From Hydrocarboniphaga effusa AP103 (GTDB lineage: Bacteria > Pseudomonadota > Gammaproteobacteria > Nevskiales > Nevskiaceae): a stretch of DNA of 64,000 nt. The notes under the pieces were generated by a model. That model worked only from the letters and a program-made list of their open reading frames with translations. It did no database searches and was not told the origin of the DNA. Positions 8,840 to 17,670 of this stretch are shown here, one piece after another. Every line of letters starts with the position of its first letter. Position 1 is the stretch's first letter. Position numbers and translations under genes: made by a program. The stretch is from positions 1,736,001 through 1,800,000 of the forward strand of contig NZ_AKGD01000001.1 in NCBI RefSeq assembly GCF_000271305.1, written 5' to 3'.

Positions 8840-9817
8840 TTACTTGAGCAGGTCTTCGATCGCGGCGCGCTCTTCACGCAGCTCGGTTTCGGTGACGGTC
8901 ATGCGGGCGCGGCTGAACTCGTCGACCGACAAGCCCTGCACGATCTCGTACTGGCCGTTCTTGCAGGTGACCGGGTAGCCGTAGACCACACCCGGGGCGA
9001 TGCCGTAGCTGCCGTCGGACGGAATGCCCATCGACACCCACTTGCCATCGGTGCCGAGCGCCCAGTCGCGCATGTGGTCGACCGCGGCCGAGGCGGCCGA
9101 AGCGGCCGACGACAGGCCACGCGCCTTGATGATGGCGGCACCGCGCTGCTGCACGACCGGAATGAAGTCCTTCTCGATCCATTCCTGCGACACCAGGCTC
9201 TTGGCCGGCTTGCCGCCGATGGTGGTGTGGCTGATGTCCGGGTACTGGGTGGCCGAGTGGTTGCCCCAGATGATGACCTTGTCGATGTCGTTGCCGGAGG
9301 TGCCGGTCTTGGTGGCCAGCTGGCTGATGGCGCGGTTGTGGTCGAGGCGGACCATGGCGGTGAACTGCTTCGGGTCGAGCTTCTTGGCGGCCGACGCGGC
9401 GATCAGCGCGTTGGTGTTGGCCGGGTTGCCGACCACCAGCACCTTGACGTCGCGGCTGGCGTTGTCCGACAGCGCCTTGCCTTGCGGAACGAAGATCGCG
9501 CCGTTGGCCGAGAGCAGGTCCTTGCGCTCCATGCCCGGGCCGCGCGGACGCGCGCCGACCAGCAAAGCGTAATCGGTGCCGTCGAAGGCTTCGTTGGCAT
9601 CGGCGGTGGCGACCACGCCGGACACCAGCGGGAAAGCGCAGTCGTCGATTTCCATGACGGTGCCCTTGAGCTTTTCGAGCGAATCCGGAATGTCGAGCAG
9701 CTGCAGGATCACCGGCTGGTCGGGGCCGAGCATGGAGCCGGACGCGACGCGGAAGATGAGGGAGTAGGCGATCTGGCCGGCGGCGCCGGTGATGGCGACC
9801 TTGACGGGCTTCTTCAT
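8840..9817 (-). CDS. mdh: malate dehydrogenase
   Basis: Cytoplasmic NAD-dependent enzyme that interconverts malate and oxaloacetate in the TCA cycle. The 325 residues show the Rossmann loop [11 protein letters not shown] (near residue 10), substrate arginines in [16 protein letters not shown], the NAD-side [18 protein letters not shown], and the catalytic histidine in [11 protein letters not shown]. This is the cytosolic MDH type, as in Xanthomonas, not the E. coli type. ATG 9817 is preceded by a strong AAGGAAGG ribosome binding site. It is a single gene with a terminator directly downstream. Confidence 0.96.
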   Translation of the reverse strand: MKKPVKVAITGAAGQIAYSLIFRVASGSMLGPDQPVILQLLDIPDSLEKLKGTVMEIDDCAFPLVSGVVATADANEAFDGTDYALLVGARPRGPGMERKDLLSANGAIFVPQGKALSDNASRDVKVLVVGNPANTNALIAASAAKKLDPKQFTAMVRLDHNRAISQLATKTGTSGNDIDKVIIWGNHSATQYPDISHTTIGGKPAKSLVSQEWIEKDFIPVVQQRGAAIIKARGLSSAASAASAAVDHMRDWALGTDGKWVSMGIPSDGSYGIAPGVVYGYPVTCKNGQYEIVQGLSVDEFSRARMTVTETELREERAAIEDLLK

Positions 9818-10056
9818 GAGAGAAAAACCTTCCTTCGTTGAAAAGAGCGGGCGGAACAACGAGCAGCTACGGCTCACGAATCGGAGCCTTCAACCTGGAA
9901 TCAGGTGGCCCAAGGGGCTGCAATCTCGTCCAGCCGTCGTCCTCGGGCGCGGAATTCTACCTGCTTTGGCCAGCGGAACCGAGCGTCGGGTAACGCTCGT
10001 GCCTCGGCGGTGAGGCCGATTCTGCCTCCGGGCGGGTCACACCGACGGCCGTGCAC

Positions 10057-10086
10057 AAAAAAAGGCGGCCCGGAGGCCGCCCTTCT
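10057..10086 (-). terminator. terminator after the Ig-like lipoprotein gene
   Basis: Stem GGCGGCC/GGCCGCC with a CGGA loop, followed on the minus strand by a run of seven T. It lies 17 bases downstream of the large lipoprotein gene. The rest of 9818-10102 holds the mdh upstream region; nothing else was seen there. Confidence 0.88.
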
Positions 10087-10102
10087 TGTTGCCGTTACCG
10101 GC

Positions 10103-13057
10103 TTACGGCGCCGCGGGCTCCGGATTCGTCGCCGGGCAGGCCGAGTAGACCGGCACCGAGTAGGTGACGCCGGCCAGCGAGCTCACGCGCAGTTCCACCG
10201 TATCGAAGGCCTTGGTGGTCGGCTGCGCACTGCGGAACAGCCGGGTATCCGGCGTCAGGTCGACGTTCAGGCCGAGCAATTCGAGATCCAGCAGTCCGGC
10301 CTGCGTCCAGCTTTCCTGGACCGCGCCGTTGCGCAGCGTGCGGATCTCGTACTGCGACAGCAGATCAACACTGAGTGCCGTAGTCGGATCACCGATCAGG
10401 AAGCCGACGGGCTGACCCGGGGTGTACGCCGAACCGTCCTTCGAGCTGACGCTGAGCGAGGTGCCGCCGAGCACCGCGAGATTGACGTTCATCTTCGCCG
10501 GCGAAGCACCCGGCGAGCTGTCGATGACATTGTTCCTGTCGGTGACACTGCAGAGCAGGCAGAGGCCAAACGCGCCGGAATCGACCTTCGCGTTCTCCGG
10601 CGTCAGCGGCGCTGAGCAATAGTTCTGCACGACGGTCAACGTGTAGCTGGCCGAGCATTTGCCCAGGCACTGCGACTGGTCCTTCAGCGTGGCGGTGATG
10701 ACCGTGGTGCCTGCGGCCAGAGCCTTGCCGGAGGCGCCGCCTCCGCCGCCGACGGCCGGGTCGGCCAGTACGCTGTGGTTGCTGCTGGTCCAGGTGACCG
10801 CGTCGGCGTAGATCGCCTGGCCGGTGAGATCCCGTGCGATGAAGGTGACCGGGCTGCCGACCTGCAGCTGCTTGCCCGGCAGTTCCGGCTCGGTAACGAT
10901 GCTGTCGATGCCGACCAGCTCCGAACCGGACGGCTCGCTGTCCGCGCAGGCGTCGAACACGTTAATGGTCTGCAGCGCAGTGGCGGTTCCGGAACGCAGA
11001 CGCAGGCGCAGGCCGTCGAAGCTCTCGGAGGTATCCATCGCCACCAGGGCCTGTTCGTACCGCTTGCCGCCGATCAGCGTAATGCCGAGCAGGTCGACAC
11101 GCAGGCCGATACCCTCGGCGCTGCTCTCCTTCACGTTGCCGTCGCTCAGCGTGCTGACTTCGAGCTGCGCAAGGACATTGGCGAGCACCAGCGGGCCCGC
11201 CGGGGCGCTGACGATGAAGCCCGGCTTGGAACCGGCGGCGCCGCCCTGGCTACCCAGTTTGATGTCGAAGCCGCGGTAGGTATTCAGCAGGCCCACACCG
11301 ACATTGATCTGGCCGAAATCCGCATCCGTGTCGTTAATGACGTTGAGCCCGTTGTTGACACCGCAGAGCAGGCAAACGCCGAGCGGCTCGGTTTCCTGGA
11401 TGGTCGCCCCATCGGCCTCGCGCACCGGGATCGAGCAGCCGCCGTTGGTGACGACAAAGTCCGCCTCGGCTGTCGAGCCGTTGAGGCTGGCCTTGATCTT
11501 GGTGGCCGGCAGCGGCGAACCCGCGACCGGCGCCTGCAGCGCGGTGGCGGTGCCGGCACTGGCCCCGGTCTTCACCACCGAGGCGATGGTCTCGTCATCC
11601 GAACTCCAGCTCACACTGGTGACCGGCAGATCCGCTGCGGTGCCGTCGCTGAACTTGCCGACCGGAATGAACTGCTTCTGGCGATTCAGGGCCACGTAGG
11701 CCTTGCTCGGGCGCAGCGCCAGCAGCGACTGCACGGCAGCATCCGTCACCTCGATGCTGATGGTGTCGGTGCAAGACTTGCGCACGGCCGGATCTTCGGG
11801 ATCGGCGCAGACGTTGCCGGTGGTGGCGGTCAGTGACGAAGTGCCCTTGGCGCTGGAAACCACCTGAGCCTGGTTGGTCCCGCTATCCACCGCGAGCGAA
11901 ATGATGGTGCTGGAGGCAGGGATCGACCAGTTGACCTTGTCGGCATCGCTGCGCGCGCCGCCGGTGATGCCGTCGGTGTAGGTGTAGTCGACAGCGAAGC
12001 TCGGACCGGCGCCCAACGGGATCTTGGCGACGCGCGTTGCGCTGATCGGCACGCTCGGATCGAGCGACTTGACCGCAATGCTGCTCAGAATCGCCTCGGT
12101 GACGTCGAGGTTGGCGTCGGCGCTGAACGTCAGATACGAGGCCGTGACCTTGACCTTGCCGGCCGATTTCCCGGTAACGGTGCAGCTGGAGATGCCGGTG
12201 CTGCAGCTGCTGTCGACGGTCGGATCGGTGGTGCCATCGACCAGCGTCGCGGTCCAGACGGCGGGAACGGCCTGATCCGGGATCGCGGTGCCGCCGCTGG
12301 GCGTGCGGAACGAGGCGATGGCGGTGAAGGAAGCCCCGACGCCGACCGGGCGACTGAGGGTAGCCGGATCGACTTTCAGGGCCGAAACCTGGCCAACGAC
12401 GAACCGGGCGGTGCCGGTCACGTTCTGCGGGCTGCCTTCGGTGCCGATATCCACCGTCGCGGTCAGCGTGGCGATACCCTCCTCCGTACCGGCGGTGACC
12501 GTGACCGGGGTACCGGTGGAGTTGCTGAGCGTGCCGAGGCTGTCGATGGCCCAGGTGATCGTCCGGTCGGCGGGCAGCGCGCGCGGGGTCGGGCTGTCGC
12601 TGAAGATTCCCTGCGCCGCATAGCTCACGCTGCCGTTCGGCGTCGTCACGCCGGTCTGCGGCGTGATGACCACTTGGCGCAGCACGACGCCGAGACCGTT
12701 CACCGTCGACGTGGCGGTCTTGCCATGGAAGCTGGCGCTGATCGTGGCGGTGCCCGCCCCGACTCCGGCGACCAGGCCCTCACCGGTGACGGTGGCGACG
12801 TCGGCCGCGCTGCTGGACCAGTTGACCTTTTTGGTCACGTCCTCGACGGACGTCGGGCTGCTGCTGCCGGGCGGCGTGGAGAAGGTGGCAGTCGCGGTCA
12901 GCTGCCGATCTTCGCCGGTCGCCAGCGTGAAGCTCGTCGGCGTGACCTGCAGAGATTGAAGCTCGGGCGTGAATGCCGGGCTTTGGACGCTACCGCTTCC
13001 GCAAGCCGTCAATACAAGCGCCATGCAGGCGCCCACCCACCCTTTGATTCCCTTCAT
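10103..13057 (-). CDS. large Ig-like lipoprotein with duplicated CLLC domain
   Basis: Predicted surface or periplasmic lipoprotein of 984 residues. The start MKGIKGWVGACMALVLTAC has a lipobox LTAC with lipidated Cys19. The body is a chain of bacterial Ig-like (BIG2-type) domains, shown by repeated W-S-S...A-x-V signatures such as VNWSSSAADVATV, VSWSSDDETIASV and VTWTSSNHSV. Two related C-terminal modules begin CLLCGVNNGLNVIND (residue 562) and CLLCSVTDRNNVIDS (about residue 833); each is ~140 residues and ends FDAC or YSAC, and one Ig-like domain separates them. No enzyme motif is seen. A role in adhesion or surface structure is inferred. It is transcribed alone, with an AT-rich upstream region (13160-13270) and its own terminator. 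Confidence 0.85.
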   Translation of the reverse strand: MKGIKGWVGACMALVLTACGSGSVQSPAFTPELQSLQVTPTSFTLATGEDRQLTATATFSTPPGSSSPTSVEDVTKKVNWSSSAADVATVTGEGLVAGVGAGTATISASFHGKTATSTVNGLGVVLRQVVITPQTGVTTPNGSVSYAAQGIFSDSPTPRALPADRTITWAIDSLGTLSNSTGTPVTVTAGTEEGIATLTATVDIGTEGSPQNVTGTARFVVGQVSALKVDPATLSRPVGVGASFTAIASFRTPSGGTAIPDQAVPAVWTATLVDGTTDPTVDSSCSTGISSCTVTGKSAGKVKVTASYLTFSADANLDVTEAILSSIAVKSLDPSVPISATRVAKIPLGAGPSFAVDYTYTDGITGGARSDADKVNWSIPASSTIISLAVDSGTNQAQVVSSAKGTSSLTATTGNVCADPEDPAVRKSCTDTISIEVTDAAVQSLLALRPSKAYVALNRQKQFIPVGKFSDGTAADLPVTSVSWSSDDETIASVVKTGASAGTATALQAPVAGSPLPATKIKASLNGSTAEADFVVTNGGCSIPVREADGATIQETEPLGVCLLCGVNNGLNVINDTDADFGQINVGVGLLNTYRGFDIKLGSQGGAAGSKPGFIVSAPAGPLVLANVLAQLEVSTLSDGNVKESSAEGIGLRVDLLGITLIGGKRYEQALVAMDTSESFDGLRLRLRSGTATALQTINVFDACADSEPSGSELVGIDSIVTEPELPGKQLQVGSPVTFIARDLTGQAIYADAVTWTSSNHSVLADPAVGGGGGASGKALAAGTTVITATLKDQSQCLGKCSASYTLTVVQNYCSAPLTPENAKVDSGAFGLCLLCSVTDRNNVIDSSPGASPAKMNVNLAVLGGTSLSVSSKDGSAYTPGQPVGFLIGDPTTALSVDLLSQYEIRTLRNGAVQESWTQAGLLDLELLGLNVDLTPDTRLFRSAQPTTKAFDTVELRVSSLAGVTYSVPVYSACPATNPEPAAP

Positions 13058-13286
13058 CGCATTCCCCAAGTGTCTCGGCCCGCCCCAGCGCGGCCCGATT
13101 TTCGGCCCCGCGCAGCGGAACCGTCCCCCAAAAAACTGAATCGGCCGCAAAGCCGAACCCTGAAAACCGAAAGCAATGGACAGAAAAATTACTTAATCAT
13201 TGCTTACCAGCATCTTATCCTCCAGTCATCATGCTTCTCTGTAGGAAATTGCTGGCACGAACAGGCTTCGGGCGATTTATTTGAGC

Positions 13287-13682
13287 TCAACCGGCCGGAA
13301 CGACGGCCAAAGTGCAGCGCGAGATGCAGACCGGCTTGCCAGCCTCGTCGCGGATGTCGATGGCCCAGACCTGGGTGCGGCGGCCGACGTGCACCGGCGT
13401 GGCGACCCCGATCACGTGGCCCGAGCGCACGCCGCGCAGGTGGTTGGCGTTGATTTCGAGCCCGACCACCATCTCGCCCTCGCCGACGTTGAGCTGGCCG
13501 GCAAGCGAGGCCAGCGTCTCGGCCAGGGCCACCGAGGCGCCGCCGTGCAGCAGCCCGAACGGCTGGTGCGTGCGGCGGTCGACCGGCATGCGGCCGGCGA
13601 CGCGCTGCGGCGTGGTCTCGGTCAGCTCGATGCCGAGGGCGGCGAGCAAGGTGTCCTGGGTGGCGACGGGATAGGCGGACAT
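13287..13682 (-). CDS. hotdog-fold acyl-CoA thioesterase, PaaI/YdiI type
   Basis: 131-residue hotdog thioesterase of the PaaI/EntH/YdiI group, which hydrolyses aryl- or acyl-CoA thioesters in the cytoplasm. The active-site segment QPFGLLHGGASVALAETLAS (residues ~40-60), with its HGG motif and following glutamate, and the second-half NANHLRGVRSG are visible. Neighbours do not fix the substrate; no menaquinone or phenylacetate genes are present. The 229 bases between this gene and the lipoprotein gene hold an AT-rich likely promoter and a weak hairpin, nothing more. Confidence 0.88.
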   Translation of the reverse strand: MSAYPVATQDTLLAALGIELTETTPQRVAGRMPVDRRTHQPFGLLHGGASVALAETLASLAGQLNVGEGEMVVGLEINANHLRGVRSGHVIGVATPVHVGRRTQVWAIDIRDEAGKPVCISRCTLAVVPAG

Positions 13683-13744
13683 GGGCGCTCCGAATGAAGG
13701 ATGGGGATCGCCGCAAGCTTAGCGCCGTACCGGATCGCGAGGGC

Positions 13745-14242
13745 TCAGCCGTCGGTCGCGCGCCGGTTCGCCCCGCGCTCCAGCAAGGGCCGCAGCAGCG
13801 CATAGACGAGCAGCGCCCAGAGCGGGGCCGCCACCGCCCAGGCGCCGATGCCGCCGAGCGCGATGACGCCGAATTCGCGCAGGCTCGCCCACGGCGCCTC
13901 GCTGAAACGCGCCTGCAGTTCGGGCAGCGACAGGCTCAGATGCGGAGCACCGAGCCATTCGCCGGCCTTGAGCAGCGGAACCAACGCCAGCAGCTGCAAG
14001 CCCGAGAGCAGGTAGTTCACGAACTGCATGAGCGGGTGATTGAGCTTGAGCGCCGACCCGAGGGCCAGGCACAGCACGGTCGTCGTGCCGAGCACGGGGA
14101 ACAAGGCCAGCGCCGAGGCGATGGCGACCGACAGCGCGAGCCTGTGCGGCGTGGCGCCCTGTCGCAGCTGGGCGAGCACGAGCGCCTGGGCGCGTCGCCA
14201 CAGGTTCGTGCGCGGGACTTCGGGCTCAACCCTGGCCTGCAC
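13745..14242 (-). CDS. DUF2062 membrane protein
   Basis: 165-residue membrane protein of the DUF2062 family, with hydrophobic segments near residues 37-62 (SVAIASALALFPVLGTTTVL), 70-95 and 120-150. Members are often encoded next to glycosyltransferase or lipid genes; their biochemical role is not known to me. It lies one base after the CFA-synthase-like gene and in the same direction, so it is the last gene of the membrane-lipid operon. Confidence 0.75.
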   Translation of the reverse strand: MQARVEPEVPRTNLWRRAQALVLAQLRQGATPHRLALSVAIASALALFPVLGTTTVLCLALGSALKLNHPLMQFVNYLLSGLQLLALVPLLKAGEWLGAPHLSLSLPELQARFSEAPWASLREFGVIALGGIGAWAVAAPLWALLVYALLRPLLERGANRRATDG

Positions 14243-14243
14243 G

Positions 14244-15476
14244 TCAGCGCGGCTTCACGAGATCGATCTGCATCAGATCGCAGCTGCCGGTGCGAAAACC
14301 GCATTCGCAGTACGCCAGGTAATAGCGCCACATGCGCAGGAAGCGCTCGTCGAACTGCTGCACCACCTGCTCACGCACCGCGAGTACGTTGCGATGCCAG
14401 TGCGCAAGCGTCTCGGCGTAATCGAGCGCATGGAAGCGCGTGTTCTCGGGCACCAGCCCGGCGCGGCTCGCGAGCTGCTGGAACAGCGTCGGCGTGCACA
14501 GCATGCCGCCCGGGAAGATGTATTTCTGGATGAAATCGCGCTTGTTTCGGTATTGATCGAAGATCGCTTCATCGATGGTGATGCCCTGGATCGCCGCGCG
14601 ACCGCCCGGCTTGAGCGCCTGCTCGATGGCCTTGAAATAGCCCGGCCAGTAGCGTTCGCCGACTGCCTCGTACATTTCGATCGAAACCACTCGATCGTAT
14701 TGCTCATGCACGTCGCGATAGTCGCGAATCTCGAAGCGCACGCGATCGGCCACGCCGGCCGCCTGCGCGCGGCGCTGCGCTTCGGCGAGCTGCTCGTTCG
14801 ATAAGGTGATCGAATGCACCGTGCAGCCGTAATGCTGGGCCGCATAGATCGCGAAGCCGCCCCAGCCCGAACCGATTTCGAGCAGATGATGCCCGCGTTC
14901 GAGCTGCAGTCGCTCGGCCATCAGGCGGAATTTGTTGAGCGAAGCGTCACGCAAACTTTGCTCGGGCGACTCGAACACCGCACTCGAATACGCCATCGTC
15001 TCGTCGAGCCAGAGTTCGTAGAACGCGTTGCCGAGATCGTAGTGATATTCGATGTTGGCCTTGGACCCACGCCTGGTGTTCGCGCGCCGCTGGTGCTGGA
15101 TCCAGCCGTACAGACGGCCGAGCGCGTTGAACTCGAACGGGCCCTTGTAATACGGCTCGTTGCGATAGAGCACCATCAGCAAACGCGTCAGGTCGGGCGA
15201 ATCCCAGCAGCCGGCCAGATAGGCGTCGCCGAAGCCCACTTCGCCGCCTTGCAGCACGTGCCTGACGAGCGCCGCATCGTGGATGACGAGCTGCCCGTGC
15301 GGCCCCGGCTCGCTGCCGCGAAACGAGCGCTGCTCGCCGTTGGGCAGGCGCACGTCGAGGCTGCCGATGCGCAGGCCACGCAGCATGTACAGCAGTACGC
15401 GCAGGCTGATCGCAAGCGAACGCGCTTTCTTGGGCAGGCTCAGGCTCAGCTCTTCGGTCGCTTCGTTTTCGTTCAC
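14244..15476 (-). CDS. cfa: cyclopropane-fatty-acyl-phospholipid synthase-like methyltransferase
   Basis: SAM-dependent enzyme of the CFA synthase family, which acts on unsaturated acyl chains of membrane phospholipids. The 410 residues show the N-terminal lipid-binding part, ANIEYHYDLGNAFYELWLDE, the SAM loop LLEIGSGWGGFAIYAA, SIEMYEAVGERYWPGYF, and the C-terminal YLAYCECGFRTG. The start is GTG at 15476 and overlaps the DUF1365 stop (GTGA). Clustering with an FAD oxidoreductase and DUF1365 is a recurrent arrangement. It may make a modified acyl chain other than plain cyclopropane, for example methylated or furan-type; the sequence alone does not show which. Confidence 0.88.
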   Translation of the reverse strand: MNENEATEELSLSLPKKARSLAISLRVLLYMLRGLRIGSLDVRLPNGEQRSFRGSEPGPHGQLVIHDAALVRHVLQGGEVGFGDAYLAGCWDSPDLTRLLMVLYRNEPYYKGPFEFNALGRLYGWIQHQRRANTRRGSKANIEYHYDLGNAFYELWLDETMAYSSAVFESPEQSLRDASLNKFRLMAERLQLERGHHLLEIGSGWGGFAIYAAQHYGCTVHSITLSNEQLAEAQRRAQAAGVADRVRFEIRDYRDVHEQYDRVVSIEMYEAVGERYWPGYFKAIEQALKPGGRAAIQGITIDEAIFDQYRNKRDFIQKYIFPGGMLCTPTLFQQLASRAGLVPENTRFHALDYAETLAHWHRNVLAVREQVVQQFDERFLRMWRYYLAYCECGFRTGSCDLMQIDLVKPR

Positions 15477-16252
15477 GTCATCTCCGCGGAAGGTGGCGGC
15501 GGCTTGCGGTGATAGCGGCCGCCGCGTAGCCAGATCTTGAGTGCCTGCCAATGGATGCCCGCCACGACTTTGAGCGTCATCCACGGCATGCGCAGCACTT
15601 GCAGCAGCAAATTGCGATCGCTCAGCGCGATGCGCGAACCCGACAACGTCGCATCGAGGATCGGCGTGCCCTCGCGCGACTCGTGGATCACCACGCGCAA
15701 GCGCTCGGCCGGTTCGTCGATCTCGAACTCGTAGCGCCCGGCCAGATCGAAGAACGGCGACACGTGGAAGCACTTGTCCTTGCCCTGCCGCAACGAATAC
15801 GCGGCCGCGTCGGCCACGGATGCAACCGGCAGCAGGTAGGCGTGCGTCTCGCCGAAGGTGTTGTTGACCTCGGCGATCACCGCGCGCAGCTCGCCGCCCG
15901 CGTGCTCGCAATACCAGAGATTGATCGGGTTGAACGCGAAGCCGAGCAGGCGCGGCAAGGTCAGCAGGCGAACGCGCCCGCCTTGCAGATCGATCCCGGC
16001 CTGCGCGAGATGGCGCTCGGCCCAGCCGCGCAAGGACACCCCGCGCTTGCGATCACCGTAGTCGGCGTCGTGCAGCGCGAGCAGATTGAATCGGTTGCGC
16101 GAAAAGCCGCGCAGTTCCGCTGCGAGTTCGTCGATGCGGTCGACGTCGACGAGCAGGTAGAACAGCCGATACGTGAAGCGATAGATCGGCGCGACGCGGC
16201 GCCGGTGCATGAGCTGCGCGGAATACAGGCAGCCCGCAGCTTCGCCATGCAC
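15473..16252 (-). CDS. DUF1365 protein
   Basis: 259-residue member of DUF1365, a family almost always found with CFA-like synthases and an FAD-dependent oxidoreductase; its chemistry is unassigned. The family opening LYSAQLMHRRRVAPIYRFTY and the core FNPINLWYCEHAGGELRAVI are visible. GTG at 16252 gives this opening eight bases after the FAD gene ends. The first ATG (16210) would cut into it. The open frame runs far upstream through the FAD gene in another frame and is not coding there. Confidence 0.85.
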   Translation of the reverse strand: MHGEAAGCLYSAQLMHRRRVAPIYRFTYRLFYLLVDVDRIDELAAELRGFSRNRFNLLALHDADYGDRKRGVSLRGWAERHLAQAGIDLQGGRVRLLTLPRLLGFAFNPINLWYCEHAGGELRAVIAEVNNTFGETHAYLLPVASVADAAAYSLRQGKDKCFHVSPFFDLAGRYEFEIDEPAERLRVVIHESREGTPILDATLSGSRIALSDRNLLLQVLRMPWMTLKVVAGIHWQALKIWLRGGRYHRKPPPPSAEMT

Positions 16253-16260
16253 GGGCGGAC

Positions 16261-17538
16261 TCACAGGCGCGCCCAGCCCGGCAGGCAGTCGCGATCGATG
16301 CCGGCGACGGCGCGCAAGCCCGACGTGAAACCGTCTTCGTGGAAGCCGTAGCGCGTCCAGGCGCCCGCCCACCAGGTGCGGCGACGACCCTGGATCGCCG
16401 GCAGGCGCTGCTGCGCGGCGACGGTCTGCGTGTCGTAGAGCGGATGTTCGTAACGCGCGTGGTACAGCACGGTGGCCGCGCGCGGCTCGTGCGGCGGATT
16501 CAGCGAGACGATGTAGGGCGTGCGGCCGGGCAGGTTCTGCAACCGGTTCATCCAGTAGCTCACGCCGATGGGCTCGTCGCTGAGCGTATCGCGCGCGAGC
16601 AAGGCGTTCCAGGCCGACCAAGCCAGGCGACGACGCGGCATCAGCGAGGCATCGGTGTGCAGCCAGGCGTGGTTGTCGGCGTAGCGGATGCACCGCAGGA
16701 CATCGCGTTCGTCGTCGTCGGCATCGCGCAGCAGGCGCAGCGACTGGTCGCCGTGCGTCGCGCAGATGACCGCGTCGAAACGGGTCTCGCCGCCGGCGGT
16801 GAAGACGCTCACACCCTCGTGATCGCGCTCCAGCGCCTGCACCGGCGTATTCGCGCGCAGCTGGCCGCGAAAGCCCGCAATCAGCTTGTCGACGTAGACG
16901 CGCGAGCCGCCCATGATCGTCTGCCATTGCGGGCGTTCGTAGACGTTGAGCAGGCCGTGGCTGTCGAAGAAGCGCGCGAAGAACGGAAACGGAAACGCCA
17001 TCACACCGCGCGTCGAAGTGCTCCAGATCGGCCCGGCCATCGCGGCGACGTAGCGCACGCGCAGGCTCATCGGGTAGTGGCCGCGCTCGAGGAACTCGCC
17101 GAGCGTGATGTCGGGCAGCCGGTCCTCGGTGATGAGCTGCTTCACTTCCTTGTTGAAGCGCAGCACCGCGAGCAGCATGCGGATGTGCTCGGGCGAGAAC
17201 ATCAGCGAGGGCTGGGCGAAGATCTTGGCCAGGTTTTCGTCGCCGGCCCATTCGACGCGCCCGTTGTCGACGCTGACGCCGAGCGACATGTCGGTGTCCT
17301 GACGCGCGACGCCGAGTTCGTCGAGAAACGGATAGAAGTTCGGGTAGTTGACCGGGTTGCAGACGATGAAGCCGGTATCGATGGCCAGCTTGCCGCCGCG
17401 GCCGTCATCGACCTCGACGGTGTTGGTGTGCCCGCCGATGCGGGCGCTGGCCTCGAACAGCGACACCTCGTGCCGCCGGGACAGATAGTGCGCCGCACCG
17501 AGTCCGGAGATTCCACTGCCGATGACTGCGATCTTCAT
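16261..17538 (-). CDS. FAD-dependent amine oxidase-like oxidoreductase
   Basis: 425-residue flavoprotein with an N-terminal dinucleotide-binding motif GSGISGLGAAHYLSRRHEV (residues 7-25) followed by ASARIGGHTNTVEVDD, as in amine oxidase and phytoene desaturase-like enzymes. It is the first gene of the operon with DUF1365, CFA-like synthase and DUF2062, so it probably oxidises or desaturates an acyl chain handled by the synthase. Similar trios are induced by light or singlet oxygen in some bacteria; whether that holds here is unknown. A 13-base palindrome overlaps its likely promoter. Confidence 0.86.
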   Translation of the reverse strand: MKIAVIGSGISGLGAAHYLSRRHEVSLFEASARIGGHTNTVEVDDGRGGKLAIDTGFIVCNPVNYPNFYPFLDELGVARQDTDMSLGVSVDNGRVEWAGDENLAKIFAQPSLMFSPEHIRMLLAVLRFNKEVKQLITEDRLPDITLGEFLERGHYPMSLRVRYVAAMAGPIWSTSTRGVMAFPFPFFARFFDSHGLLNVYERPQWQTIMGGSRVYVDKLIAGFRGQLRANTPVQALERDHEGVSVFTAGGETRFDAVICATHGDQSLRLLRDADDDERDVLRCIRYADNHAWLHTDASLMPRRRLAWSAWNALLARDTLSDEPIGVSYWMNRLQNLPGRTPYIVSLNPPHEPRAATVLYHARYEHPLYDTQTVAAQQRLPAIQGRRRTWWAGAWTRYGFHEDGFTSGLRAVAGIDRDCLPGWARL

Positions 17539-17544
17539 GTGATT

Positions 17545-17578
17545 TTGTGTCGTATATTATTTTCATTGTGACTCACAA
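17545..17578 (-). promoter_or_regulatory. promoter with palindromic operator for the FAD-DUF1365-CFA operon
   Basis: The perfect palindrome TTGTGA-C-TCACAA lies at 17566-17578. On the minus strand its TTGTGA half can act as a -35 element, followed after 16-17 bases by TATACG or ATACGA (around 17551-17556) as a -10 element. The region is AT-rich and ends a few bases before the ATG at 17538. A repressor or activator using this site is inferred; none is encoded nearby. Confidence 0.5.
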
Positions 17579-17670
17579 ACCACAACGACGGATCGCCTCG
17601 CGATCCGTCCTGCTGTCTACGCGGCGCCGCGTCCAGAGGATGCAGCGGCGCGCCTGGACCCGATGAAAAC

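Noticed and set aside
15473-17251. A 592-codon frame covering DUF1365 and most of the FAD gene region
   Set aside because: Only its last 259 residues match a family. The rest is an out-of-frame reading of the FAD oxidoreductase gene.
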